Below are positions 9,601 through 17,663 of a stretch of 64,000 nucleotides of DNA, one piece after another. Numbering within the stretch: position 1 is the stretch's first letter; each line of letters begins with the position of its first letter. Source of the stretch: Clostridiales bacterium (GTDB lineage Bacteria; Bacillota; Clostridia; Christensenellales; Pumilibacteraceae). The notes below the pieces were generated by a model. The model made no database searches. It saw nothing but the letters and a program-made list of their open reading frames with translations, and was not told the origin of the DNA. The stretch is from NCBI GenBank assembly GCA_014799665.1, contig JAAVHP010000004.1, positions 1-64,000 of the forward strand. Direction: 5' to 3'. Both the position numbers and the translations under genes were made by a program.

Positions 9601-11922
9601 TCGTTGATTGTATCTGCGCCGAAACACGACGAGCCGGAAGGAGAGTACATACATGGGTTGGATATCCTCTCACAGTATTGGTACAAGGATATTGATCCGA
9701 AAATTGATAAGTTTGGTCAGATACAGCTAAAGCGAGATTATCCAGACGAAGTAGAACAAGTTGTTCAATATTTGATTCATGTTGGGTCTAATTGGCATAA
9801 TGCGCATAATTGCCCTATGTGCGATAGGGATGTGGCTTTGGATTGGGTCGATAAAACTTCCACAACCACATATCTTATTCACGAGCTTTTGGGTAGTAGC
9901 AGAAAAGGTATTACCTATGCGCTACAAATCGGTGATAATAAGCAGAAAGAAATTAATAGCGATAGAATTGGCTTCTTGCGCGGAAATATCGCATATGGGC
10001 ACACGCAAACACAATCAAACCATTTTTTATTCAATTTGGATCTAAAGCACATGTTGGAAAGCCATGTGAAATTAGCAATAGGCAGTCGTAAAAATAAGGT
10101 GACTTGTCGAGATGACGTGGAAAAATGGTTGGGAACTATCGGAAAAGATTCCGCGGCATTTAACATTTTAATTTCACCTTTACATGAGCGCAATAGCCCA
10201 TTTGTAAGAATGGTTTCCGAGTTTGCGCTGAAACAAAATATACGATTTATTCATTTCGATGTTTCTTCAATGCCGCGTGAGACTGTTCGTACCGATTTTA
10301 TTTATGTAGCCGATGAGATATCCAATATTATAAATGATAACCACCACAATAAGGTAAATGTTTACTACTGCGACGATTCAAACGTTTCGGGCGAAAGCAT
10401 ACACCGTGCAATGCTAATAATGAAGATGCTTTTAAACGAAGCGCATTTGGCGGCGGACGACTATGGTCGAATTAACTTATTTAAGGGGATTATATTGTTT
10501 GTTAACCGTTCGTCTTATGAGTCATTGCAACAGTTTGTACGTAATCCGGAAACGGACGTTTACTCATACATAAACCTTGGTGTCCCCAATTACAATACTC
10601 ATCAAGGAATATGTTACGATTGCAGCTTTATCAAAAAGCTTGAGTTAGAGAAGAAAAGAACTGTATCATCTCGCGATATTTGCGATATTGATCGTTTGAT
10701 ACAAAAACACAGGTTATTGACCGTTGATCAGTTCTGGGAAGTTATTAAGAGCGAGCTGTTTACCTCTGGGAAGTACGTAAAATGGTTAAAGTCATGGAGA
10801 TTGATTAATCCCAAAGAAAAATTGCCAAAGGAAATTAATGCAATATTAACGTCGCTTAATACAAGGACGTCAGAGTTTTTTTCAGAAATACCGAATCTGC
10901 AGGGTATAACGGACAAGAACTATGTAAATAGCGAATTTTCAAAAATATACGAACAGTTTAATCAAGTAATAACGAACATTGATAAAATATGTTTGAATGA
11001 TTTGATTTCCGATGATTTGATTTCCGAAGAAGAAAGGAATAAAAACAGAGAGAATATTTGGCAATTCTTTAAAAATAGAGTAATAGCCGATCGATATTAT
11101 ATGCGATTATTGTGTACCCATAAGCTATATTGCGCGCTCGAGCATGTTTCAAAAAATGCAAAAAATAATGATGATTTATATAAAAAGACGTTAGAGGCTG
11201 TGCTTGACTTATTGATAGATGAAAAACAGAAAATTATAAAGGATACTCCTAAAGAAAAGCAGCGGTCCTTGGTGCATTTTTGCGAGTTGCTTATCAGCTA
11301 TATAAAGATATTGTCTCGCGAGCAGTTGGTAAGATATTATCATATTAGGCAGGTAGCAATAGATATAATGCTGTATCTGTTGCTTGCCTGTATTAATGGT
11401 GTGAATAACGCGAAGGTTAATTCACTCGCATCGAAGCGCGTAACTGAACATGACACGGATATTTTTGATAAATATCGCCAAATTTTAGATGGGTTGATTT
11501 TTTCTAATTTGGATGAGTTAGATGGTGAAAAGACCCAAGTGAAAACAACACATGAAAACAGTCTGAATGCCGGTTCTCAGGCTTTTTTGGTGATATCGCT
11601 TATAAAGAAAATTGCTCATTTGGATTCGGTGTTTTTCATGAGAAATAAAAATGAAGCCATATCGTTGAAGATAAATGAATTTTCTGATATTTGGAAAAAA
11701 GCTGTTAATAAGTATTTCGGTATAATAAATTATCAAGATTATTATAATTCAATTGAAAAAAAAGAATTAACATCGCTTACTACTATGCCGTCATTCGAGT
11801 ATTTTGTCAATGTATATCAAAATGCGCTTCGTTGGACGTTGCTTACAACGCATGACGATGACGGCAAAAGCTATAGGGTAGAGGATGTTTACAGTATTAA
11901 CAAGGAGGAAAGTGATGAGTGA
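6616..11922 (+). CDS. GHKL-type ATPase / tandem phosphoribosyltransferase fusion protein, candidate conflict-system protein
   Basis: 1768 residues, no signal peptide or membrane segment, so cytoplasmic. Residues 1-300 are unrecognised. Residues about 310-520 look like a GHKL ATPase: N-box ILENSVTHS (E331, N332), a D395-Y-A-I-P-I segment where DxGxGI is expected, a G2-like HHLGLKLF (G460) followed by NGGMVVAGS, and a closing strand YYVVMLPI. Two regions look like type I phosphoribosyltransferases: residues 860-985 with the degenerate loop VIVEPIATTSNT (962-973), and residues 1170-1330 with a canonical PRPP loop CDDSNVSGES (1252-1261). Two CxxC pairs (1066/1069 and 1333/1336) may bind zinc. The last 430 residues look helical. 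GGGAGA precedes the start. Its end overlaps the phosphoesterase gene by 8 nt. AT-rich and likely horizontally acquired. Function is inferred, not known. Confidence 0.72.
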   Translation: MSYDNLSMENLTRIVKYSDSKDITFEATKNDISLVDLNSDLIVSNTYNGINVWGRGKKSVSNYESAEYQLFILRVSFDSDDTEQNLAFPFLSALRLSQQPFNTIVDGSFKNLSNKMLVVLLIDAKKYSNRERAKDLVSYYLNKFENLIIYAKYKYDDEQEDYTYELLEEDEFTFGKIFPLLPISDEKHNFPFKSLDYRELTSIRKYKEIPSYFDIAIDRLSNNVKEKLYDLIYGKNVYAGNKEFIKQYEEIIGSKLQTLTCLAQIIFLTMLKGVSEKVDENVIYPILCKKEFDANAEPDETIEEVELNQEVIMSIYLSAIEYADGISQILENSVTHSSEHIGFFSMRTYYVDCNSPPSSSENCAHYRYSITQKCNVRGNGPFENCRYMIEFTAIDYAIPIPNDADCATKDDRRNFYRKYVNGIYDVFKKNNPDANLVPDTLEGVFNFRSREIDQIAHHLGLKLFRNLIVENGGMVVAGSPRRSDQKEPIIDPICYFHNYKRKSAKPIENKTRGFTYYVVMLPIQERSMDLPDSERSKKSFAVNDSVFDDKSVVQWDIPKPDKNILDISKQTDKSIAINKMREYYTNQILSNTSDNIVIPVITYELTDNFMEDCERFAKMSLLVQEDLRNASGYPSKRRFLALNFVSNNIVLADQAIGYFIRIYASFYKKADGGIPALGCSQLALFANVKDEPTQYVMNISGESIDDLRTVAEYFVYSGFPIALKQANQLRYLFDRPDKSSNSGRKVSAKPGDAVNLFPYDLFVRDEQAQQEGVFISSINRELNRELGAEISTRQFAGPIRNGVRLKPAHVALSVGIHLDTFYQAELLFYNNSIIKNFAILIARDLINKLKNNDYGKSEQNGIVVIGYENYSHVLTEQVTYYLEKYADSLGIGYILGNNNYPHVAYCTFAGQIDIVSGIKTRVVPKFRLQHLVLDKDENLADIQMSDLFVKDDNGKVEAPLFVIVEPIATTSNTILQIRRALRHFSDNAGVASINYSLIVSAPKHDEPEGEYIHGLDILSQYWYKDIDPKIDKFGQIQLKRDYPDEVEQVVQYLIHVGSNWHNAHNCPMCDRDVALDWVDKTSTTTYLIHELLGSSRKGITYALQIGDNKQKEINSDRIGFLRGNIAYGHTQTQSNHFLFNLDLKHMLESHVKLAIGSRKNKVTCRDDVEKWLGTIGKDSAAFNILISPLHERNSPFVRMVSEFALKQNIRFIHFDVSSMPRETVRTDFIYVADEISNIINDNHHNKVNVYYCDDSNVSGESIHRAMLIMKMLLNEAHLAADDYGRINLFKGIILFVNRSSYESLQQFVRNPETDVYSYINLGVPNYNTHQGICYDCSFIKKLELEKKRTVSSRDICDIDRLIQKHRLLTVDQFWEVIKSELFTSGKYVKWLKSWRLINPKEKLPKEINAILTSLNTRTSEFFSEIPNLQGITDKNYVNSEFSKIYEQFNQVITNIDKICLNDLISDDLISEEERNKNRENIWQFFKNRVIADRYYMRLLCTHKLYCALEHVSKNAKNNDDLYKKTLEAVLDLLIDEKQKIIKDTPKEKQRSLVHFCELLISYIKILSREQLVRYYHIRQVAIDIMLYLLLACINGVNNAKVNSLASKRVTEHDTDIFDKYRQILDGLIFSNLDELDGEKTQVKTTHENSLNAGSQAFLVISLIKKIAHLDSVFFMRNKNEAISLKINEFSDIWKKAVNKYFGIINYQDYYNSIEKKELTSLTTMPSFEYFVNVYQNALRWTLLTTHDDDGKSYRVEDVYSINKEESDE
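11903..11917 (+). promoter_or_regulatory. ribosome site that fixes the phosphoesterase start and coupling
   Basis: A strong AGGAGG (11903-11908) lies inside the end of the upstream gene, 6 nt before an ATG at 11915. That ATG overlaps the upstream TGA (11920-11922). This arrangement favours the start at 11915 over the in-frame alternative 30 bases earlier and implies translational coupling of the two proteins. Confidence 0.8.
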
Positions 11923-14503
11923 TTTGTTTGAAAAACTTATAAACGAATTTAAAGTAACGATGTCTCTTGAAAATACAAGACGGCAATATGATATTATAGA
12001 ACTGCTTGCAACTGAGTTTGGCAAGCATAAACACGTTGACGAAAAAAATCGTGATAGTGTATACTGCGATAAAGAATTATTTGACAATATCTTCGAATTT
12101 ACGGAAAAAGAGACCAAAGGTATAAACAGTGGCGGAATAGGCGATTCTAATCCGTTGTGTAAGTATATTAAAAGCAGAAATAAGGATGAATTGTTTAATA
12201 TCGGTATTAATGATGATGATAGTATCAATCATTATAAGTTAGCATCGCTTGTTACATATTTTTCGTTAGTGCGTTACTATGAGGGCATAATCGATAAAAA
12301 ACATTTGGGTAATAAGGTAAAATCAATTGATAGGTCAGATTTTGATAGAATAGTGGAGGCTATTCGCCGAGTCCTCGATGTGGATATATGCCATTTTGTT
12401 TCGGTAAAAGATGGGGAAACACTAGTGCTTGCTTCATCCAATGAAAGGTATTACTCTTATAATGAATTGGCCGAGGATAATAAACTATTCGCTTTCTCTC
12501 AGTTGGTAATGTCTGGCATAGACCCAATTCCGTACCAGAACAGAAATAAAGCCCTTCGCACAATTAACGACGTTGTGCATGAGGGGGGCGACGAAGATTG
12601 GCTTCTAGATAGGACAATTAGTTGTAAGCGGGTAAGATATGATAAAGAACATGAAATGCCTGTGCTGATTATACGCCTTTCTCCGGATAATTCGGCCAAT
12701 AATGTATATTTAATTGCTTTATTAAATGATAAAGAAGACGGTAAGATTAATGGGCGTAGGTTGTTGGAAAAGGCGGTGGGGATTGTATTTCTAAAATCTA
12801 AATTATGGCGACTCGTAGATTCGAATTATGAAAATTTGTGCAGTTCTCGGATGCGGTTTGATTACATACCTCGGATCAACAAGGAAAATTTATGTGTTGC
12901 TTATCATATAAGTGATCTTCATGTTGGTTCATCACATTCGATTGACGATAAGATAGAGTGTATGCGTCATTATTTTGACGCGGCAGAGAGCAATACGAAA
13001 AAAGTAAAATTGCTCGGTATACCAGAATTACTGCTGATTACCGGAGATATATGCAATTATGCTCCTACGGCATATGAGTTAGAATCAAATTACGCACACG
13101 CTGCTCAAATTATCAAGCATTTTGTTTCTTGTTTTTGGTGCGTTACAGAAAAACATGATAACAAAGCTCGCCACTTTTTGCGATCTGATTGGAAAAAACG
13201 ACTTGTTTTTTGTCCGGGTAATCACGATTATGCGTCGATGAATGAGTTAAAAGCGAGTAGCAACCGCAGAGAAACGACTGGGGGTAATCCGGTAGAATAT
13301 TCCGGTGGCTCTATAGCTAAGTTTACATATTATATTAATGCGTTGCGCAAGCATTTTGATGTGTCGGATGCGCATATTGATGATAAATTGAATTTTGTTA
13401 GATATTATAAAAAAATCGGTGCAGTTATTGTGTCACTCAATTCCTGCAGTGAAGCAAATTCAAAGCTACAGAATAAAGCACATATTGATTTTGATCAGGC
13501 TAATATTATGGAGCGCACAGTCAAATCTTTATTGAATTCTGAGAAAAAAAGAGAAGCATTGTCGCCTGCGGTGATAGTATTGTCACATCATAGCTATAAT
13601 TATTTTCCTAATTATTTTAAAGATAGGCATCAGCGAGATAATCAAAAAGAGGACACTTCTGTTCACGATGCACTAAGTAAAATTAATATCAGACACAATT
13701 TTGAAAGAAATATAGTAATACAATTAAACGAGCTGGCAAATAATATTCAAGAAAAAAGCCGGGAAAAAATAGGAAAAAGAGACAAAGATTACAAAAAATT
13801 AATTGCTCGTATTTTTGCAATACTCTTTGCTTTGCGTTTTTCCGGCAATTCAGATGAAATAAAAGAGTTTAGGGAAAAGGCTTTCAGATTATATTCAAAG
13901 GCTTACGGATTAGATGATGACGCAGAAAATGATGTACAAGTTTTATATAATAGAGCTACTACCGAAATGGACGAATTGATTAAAGAGACAGAGTTGATTT
14001 TGGATAATAATCGAAACGAAAAAGAGTTTATAACGCTAAGCGAATTGTTTTATCATATGACGGAGGATAGATTCTATATAGAAAAAGGAACAATGGGCAT
14101 GAAAGCAAGTAAAGAAGATAGTCGTGTTTTATTGCGGCTCAATGCGGTTTGCAGCGATATTGAGGAGTCCATTGCCGATTATGAAGCATTGAAAAAAATA
14201 GGAGAATTGTTTATAAAAGAGGATAATACTCACTGGTTGTCCGGGCACGTGCATGAGGACGCAGTAGCCAACGCAGGGCTATTTAAAAACAACGATCGGT
14301 TAGGAATATATGATGAGCTCGATACATATCAGGAGCTAGCTGATAAAACAATCGGAGAATATGGCAAAGCTCACGAAGCTCAAAAATTTTCCGGGGGTAA
14401 AGGGTTGAATGTTTACAGTTATGTCCATAATTTTAAGAACGAAACAGTTTCCTATCAATCTTTGCTGGAGTTGGTAGATTTGGAAAATAGTGGAAATATA
14501 TAA
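11915..14503 (+). CDS. calcineurin-like metallophosphoesterase with long N-terminal region
   Basis: 862 residues from the chosen ATG. All metal-ligand motifs of the calcineurin-like phosphoesterase superfamily are present in order: HISDLHVG (D334, H336), TGDI (D378), PGNHDY (N436, H437), a conserved S-H-H (H558, H559) and GHVH (777-780). The superfamily hydrolyses phosphomonoesters, phosphodiesters or nucleic acids with two metal ions. About 200 mostly charged, helical residues are inserted between the last two motifs. Residues about 140-310 before the catalytic domain have an alternating strand/helix pattern that could be a GAF-like sensor, which is speculative. No export signal. Overlap with the ATPase/phosphoribosyltransferase gene suggests they act together, possibly as nucleotide-modifying and phosphoester-cleaving parts of one response. 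Substrate unknown. Confidence 0.85.
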   Translation: MSDLFEKLINEFKVTMSLENTRRQYDIIELLATEFGKHKHVDEKNRDSVYCDKELFDNIFEFTEKETKGINSGGIGDSNPLCKYIKSRNKDELFNIGINDDDSINHYKLASLVTYFSLVRYYEGIIDKKHLGNKVKSIDRSDFDRIVEAIRRVLDVDICHFVSVKDGETLVLASSNERYYSYNELAEDNKLFAFSQLVMSGIDPIPYQNRNKALRTINDVVHEGGDEDWLLDRTISCKRVRYDKEHEMPVLIIRLSPDNSANNVYLIALLNDKEDGKINGRRLLEKAVGIVFLKSKLWRLVDSNYENLCSSRMRFDYIPRINKENLCVAYHISDLHVGSSHSIDDKIECMRHYFDAAESNTKKVKLLGIPELLLITGDICNYAPTAYELESNYAHAAQIIKHFVSCFWCVTEKHDNKARHFLRSDWKKRLVFCPGNHDYASMNELKASSNRRETTGGNPVEYSGGSIAKFTYYINALRKHFDVSDAHIDDKLNFVRYYKKIGAVIVSLNSCSEANSKLQNKAHIDFDQANIMERTVKSLLNSEKKREALSPAVIVLSHHSYNYFPNYFKDRHQRDNQKEDTSVHDALSKINIRHNFERNIVIQLNELANNIQEKSREKIGKRDKDYKKLIARIFAILFALRFSGNSDEIKEFREKAFRLYSKAYGLDDDAENDVQVLYNRATTEMDELIKETELILDNNRNEKEFITLSELFYHMTEDRFYIEKGTMGMKASKEDSRVLLRLNAVCSDIEESIADYEALKKIGELFIKEDNTHWLSGHVHEDAVANAGLFKNNDRLGIYDELDTYQELADKTIGEYGKAHEAQKFSGGKGLNVYSYVHNFKNETVSYQSLLELVDLENSGNI

Positions 14504-14524
14504 AATTAAAGTCAGGAGGTTAAC

Positions 14525-14797
14525 ATGATAAACGCAATCTCGAAATTGGGAACATCAAAAAATAATGCCGACGAAGATAAGCTAAAAATTATCAAGCGGC
14601 GGCTGTTGTATTTGTACGAAGTAATAGTAGATATTACATTCGTACTTAAAGAGATTAAAGATGGTATGTATTACTATAATTACAGTTATATTGTCGATGC
14701 CGAATTAGATAATAATGATATCAAAGAGTGGGTAGATAATTTGGTATTACGAAAGCCGTGGGATATTACCGGGAATCGTATGGCAATCGTTTTGTAA
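14525..14797 (+). CDS. small hypothetical protein, third gene of the cassette
   Basis: 90 residues, starting 21 bp after the phosphoesterase stop behind a strong AGGAGG 6 nt from the ATG, so translation is well supported. It has a basic helix near residues 18-32 (KLKIIKRRLLYLYE), then an aromatic-rich stretch (MYYYNYSYIVDAELD) and an acidic part. There is no signal peptide and no recognised family. Being last in the cassette and small, it could be a regulator, an adaptor or an immunity partner; the sequence does not say which. Confidence 0.65.
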   Translation: MINAISKLGTSKNNADEDKLKIIKRRLLYLYEVIVDITFVLKEIKDGMYYYNYSYIVDAELDNNDIKEWVDNLVLRKPWDITGNRMAIVL

Positions 14798-15386
14798 TAT
14801 CAACAGTAACGGTTTTAATGCTACGACATATGTAGTATAAAGTAGTGCCTGCAAATTAGTAAATATATAAAGTTATCATGCCCTTTTAGTGATAAATTAA
14901 AGGGTGTTTTATTCGTGATGTATCCATTTTTAATACCGTATGTTCCTTAAAACGATCCAATAACACCTGGTTTTTCATTAACGGAAAAAACAGAGTTGTG
15001 TTTACATATGTAAAAATCAGAAAAATTATTATGCCGTTGATGCTTATTCCTTATAACAAAAAGCAATCGCTTGACAGAACAAGCATTAAATCCATTTACA
15101 AAAATAGTACAATTGTTTCAAAGATCTATAATTAAAATGAGCTTTATTTGGTTTAAAACAAGAATTTTTGATAATTATAAAACAAATCGCAGCTGTTATA
15201 AAAGTTCTATCCAACTTAGATTTTCCTTAAATTTCATAAAGATTGATAATATCGGATCGTAAATCGCCATAATAAAATAATGCACCATTGACTCTGGGCA
15301 TAAGAGTTTAACTTGCAATCATGCTTTCAGTTGGGTGGAGCAATAGCACCCTAAAACAAATATTCTACGCTAAATTCCTCGGGTTT
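14798..15386. other. 589-bp non-coding gap at the edge of the AT-rich region
   Basis: After the terminator hairpin at 14880 the stretch is AT-rich with no convincing gene. A 63-codon frame at 15071 lacks a ribosome site and is probably chance. Near 15330 there is a fragment matching the right flank of the hairpin repeats found at 17139 and 18078 (GTTGGGTGGAGC then CCTAAAAC). Composition changes sharply at about 15.37 kb, where GC-richer chromosome begins. Confidence 0.6.
14880..14913 (+). terminator. terminator of the ATPase/phosphoesterase cassette
   Basis: Inverted repeat CCCTTT / AAAGGG around a 12-nt AT-rich loop, followed by TGTTTTATT, 83 bp after the last gene of the cassette. Stem and T-tract are modest, but the position fits a rho-independent terminator. 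Confidence 0.6.
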
Positions 15387-16706
15387 TTATCTCGTAACGG
15401 TTTTCAATTTTCCCGTGGCAAAGGAATATTCGAATATCGCCGTTGAGTCGTTGAAGTTTTCGTTGGATACCCACAGGACCGATTTTTGAGTGAGGTTGTA
15501 GATGGCGCTGTGTACCGTCACGCAGAAGCCCGGTTTGTAGGTCCGTCTGCCGACCTTTTCAAGAAGATCCATTGCCGCCCATTCGTCCTTGACTACGCCG
15601 TTCGTTGCGGAGAGGTCTTCGTAAATTACGTCGTAGCGATCAAGTCCCGCTTTGTCGTCGTCCGATTCGTAGTAGCCCGGCAGAATGATAAAGTTCGTAA
15701 CCCACTGGAAATCGCACGCGCCCTCGCGCTCGCCGATGTTGTCGTCGCCCGTGTTGTAGGTTACGACAAGCTCGCGCGCCGCGCCGTCGTTGTCGGTGGC
15801 GTCGGTGCCGTTCACCCATTCGAGAATGGCGCTCTTGCCGGTTGCGTCCGCGATCATGTAGTGGAAGGACGTGTTCGCCGAATCGTGGAAGTTGTACTTT
15901 TTAACAAGCTCTATTGCTTCGTCCACGTCGTCGGCGTAGTCGAGGATCATGCGCATCATGGTCGTCGTCGTGATATCGTTCTTATTGGGATCTTTCTGGT
16001 CCGTCGCAACGGCGTTTCCTTTCTCGGGCTCGCCCTGATAGGTCATTAGAACGCTGCAACTCACGCCCGCGTCGTTGATGCCGTCGAGCGGCACGTAGGG
16101 CGCGGCGAGACAGGTGATATTATTCATGAGTCCCTCTACGTCCTTTTGAGGATCCAGACCGAGATACCTCAGATCCGCCGTGGAGAACGAAGCGTGCCTG
16201 CCGCCGCCGGGGTTGGTGAGCGTGATGCAAACGTTCGAGCTTTCATTGTCGTAGTTTCGGGCAAAAAGTCTGTCGCCGCTCTCGGTGACGGCTGTGAACG
16301 AGGCGCAGCCGAGATCGGTCTCTTGAATGTTCATTTTTATGAGTCCGCGAGTGACGTGGTTCGAGATGAACGAGATAAGCTCGGCGTCCGTCTTGGCTCC
16401 GCCGGACGATAAAAAGTCGTCGAAATAGTATCCGCCCTTGACTTTCATGCTGTACACGGCGGCGTCGTCATGGTCGGCGTTGCGCTCGCGAATCAAATCG
16501 AAATTGGAAAGGGTAGAGATCTCGTTGTGCCAGACACCGAGGAACGCAAAGCCGAGTATCGCAATTACGCCTACTATGCACGCTAGGGTGATCGAGGTTA
16601 TCTTTACCCATAGCTTGACCTTTTTCTTGGGCGGCTTTTGCGCTTCGCCGTCCGTTGCCGCTTGCGTTACTTCGGTTTCCTCGGCGAGTTGTGTTTGTTC
16701 TTCCAT
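15387..16706 (-). CDS. membrane-anchored linear amide C-N hydrolase (Ntn family)
   Basis: 439 residues from an ATG at 16706 with AGGAGA a few bases upstream; a longer frame start at 16772 lacks a ribosome site. Residues 1-30 are cytosolic and rich in acidic residues, Gln and Lys. Residues 33-59 are one membrane helix. The rest should lie outside. The segment LGCASFTAVTESGDRLFARN (C134) matches the nucleophile region of choloylglycine hydrolase / acyl-CoA:6-APA acyltransferase-like enzymes, with the downstream GINDAGVSCSV segment also typical. In these Ntn hydrolases the cysteine becomes N-terminal by self-processing, so cleavage before C134 is predicted. Likely substrates are N-acyl amides such as bile salts, penicillin-like amides or N-acyl amino acids; the specific one cannot be read. 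It stands alone. Confidence 0.8.
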   Translation of the reverse strand: MEEQTQLAEETEVTQAATDGEAQKPPKKKVKLWVKITSITLACIVGVIAILGFAFLGVWHNEISTLSNFDLIRERNADHDDAAVYSMKVKGGYYFDDFLSSGGAKTDAELISFISNHVTRGLIKMNIQETDLGCASFTAVTESGDRLFARNYDNESSNVCITLTNPGGGRHASFSTADLRYLGLDPQKDVEGLMNNITCLAAPYVPLDGINDAGVSCSVLMTYQGEPEKGNAVATDQKDPNKNDITTTTMMRMILDYADDVDEAIELVKKYNFHDSANTSFHYMIADATGKSAILEWVNGTDATDNDGAARELVVTYNTGDDNIGEREGACDFQWVTNFIILPGYYESDDDKAGLDRYDVIYEDLSATNGVVKDEWAAMDLLEKVGRRTYKPGFCVTVHSAIYNLTQKSVLWVSNENFNDSTAIFEYSFATGKLKTVTR

Positions 16707-16731
16707 AATATCTCCTATGCTTTTTTGGTTT

Positions 16732-17020
16732 GGCCACAGTGGACTCGGACTCCGCAAGCCCAAACGCCGCATTTTTGGCTATTTTGCCCCTTGCGTCGCT
16801 TGTCGTACCGCTAATGGAATGGTACGACTGCGCTCCGCAAGTGTCAAACTAACTCAAAACTTCGGCGTTTGGATGCAAGCAGTTTTTGGGAGCAAAATGC
16901 GCCGTCAGACAAGGAAAAGCACACGAAGCTGTACTATCTGCGGTACCGCGAGTGCGCTTTGACGCAGTATCACGGCACATTATGCCCCAAAAACCTTACG
17001 GGTTCGAGTCCACTATGGCC
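16732..17020. mobile_element. 289-bp MITE-like element with 16-bp inverted ends
   Basis: The left end GGCCACAGTGGACTCG (16732-16747) and the right end CGAGTCCACTATGGCC (17005-17020) are inverted repeats with one mismatch. The interior shows further partial mirror symmetry (GCATTTTTGGC...TTTTGCCCC on the left against AAAATGC and TGCCCCAAAAA on the right). There is no open frame of note and no clear target duplication. It sits directly upstream of the hydrolase, so its insertion may have changed that promoter. Confidence 0.5.
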
Positions 17021-17225
17021 TACTCAAAGCATAATTTATTATACTCGTGACTTGTTGATTTGTCAACAAATTTACGGGTAAAACCAATAAAAAGGAGAAA
17101 TAGCATTAATATAAATCGGGCGTATGCTCACGCTGATTGCCCACCAATGCAAAAACGCACCCGTTTGGGTGCGCCTTGAGTTGGTGGAGCAGAGTAACCT
17201 AAAACGAATAATTGATAAAGCAATT
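17021..17225. other. non-coding stretch between the inverted-repeat element and the VOC gene
   Basis: AT-rich, with a small inverted repeat (TTGTTGATTTGTCAACAA) and an isolated AAAGGAGAAAT that looks like a ribosome site but leads to no open frame, perhaps a gene remnant. The right part is the hairpin repeat at 17139-17190. Confidence 0.45.
17139..17190. repeat. nested hairpin repeat, copy 1
   Basis: Outer arms CCACCAA / TTGGTGG enclose inner arms CGCACCC / GGGTGCG with a GTTT loop. A second, perfectly paired copy is at 18078. Both are followed by a shared AGTAACC-AAAACGAA tail. This copy lies just after the VOC gene on the minus strand and could act as its transcript end, although there is no long T-tract. 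Confidence 0.7.
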
Positions 17226-17663
17226 TTATCTTTCTGTTTGTTCAGTCATAATTACCCACCGAAAACCAAATTTATCGACGAGACTACATAGGCAAGAACT
17301 ATATGTAGTACTTTGAATAGGTGTTATAATTTCACCACCGTCTTTCAAGACTTCAAATGCTTTTAAAACATCAGCTTTTGTCTCCATCGTGACAGTGAGC
17401 GAAAGCGCACGACTCGGTTGATAATGAATATCGAGATCAATGTTGTCAGACATCATTATTCTTTGATTGCCGATATAAATTTCCGCGTGATAAACGAAAT
17501 TGCGCTGCTCATTTGACAGTTCCCTATTATAATCTTCAGGTCGAGCGTCGCTAAAACGCAGTAAGCACCCCACTTTTGCGTTGAATGCTTGTTCATATAA
17601 GCGAATAGCTTGTTCGCATTTTCCATTTCCATTGAAATTGAAGTTGGGTGTAATTATAATCAT
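17226..17663 (-). CDS. VOC (glyoxalase/PhnB-like) family protein
   Basis: 145 residues with AGGAG 7 nt before the ATG. It begins with a beta strand and the NFNGNGKCEQAIRLYEQAFNA helix typical of PhnB-like members of the vicinal-oxygen-chelate fold. It continues with YHAEIYIGNQRIMMSD, the second-strand signature, and ends DKFGFRWVIM, which matches the 'D.fG..W.i' closing strand. PhnB-like proteins are small cytosolic homodimers, often without a known substrate. Monocistronic, in an AT-rich patch. Confidence 0.85.
   Translation of the reverse strand: MIIITPNFNFNGNGKCEQAIRLYEQAFNAKVGCLLRFSDARPEDYNRELSNEQRNFVYHAEIYIGNQRIMMSDNIDLDIHYQPSRALSLTVTMETKADVLKAFEVLKDGGEIITPIQSTTYSSCLCSLVDKFGFRWVIMTEQTER

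Noticed and set aside
15071..15262. 63-codon frame in the AT-rich gap
   Set aside because: No ribosome site, low-complexity composition, no neighbour to join with.
16990..17025. possible tRNA 3' half (GGTTCGAGTCC)
   Set aside because: The T-stem does not pair fully and no D-arm or anticodon arm precedes it; the sequence is the right end of the inverted-repeat element.
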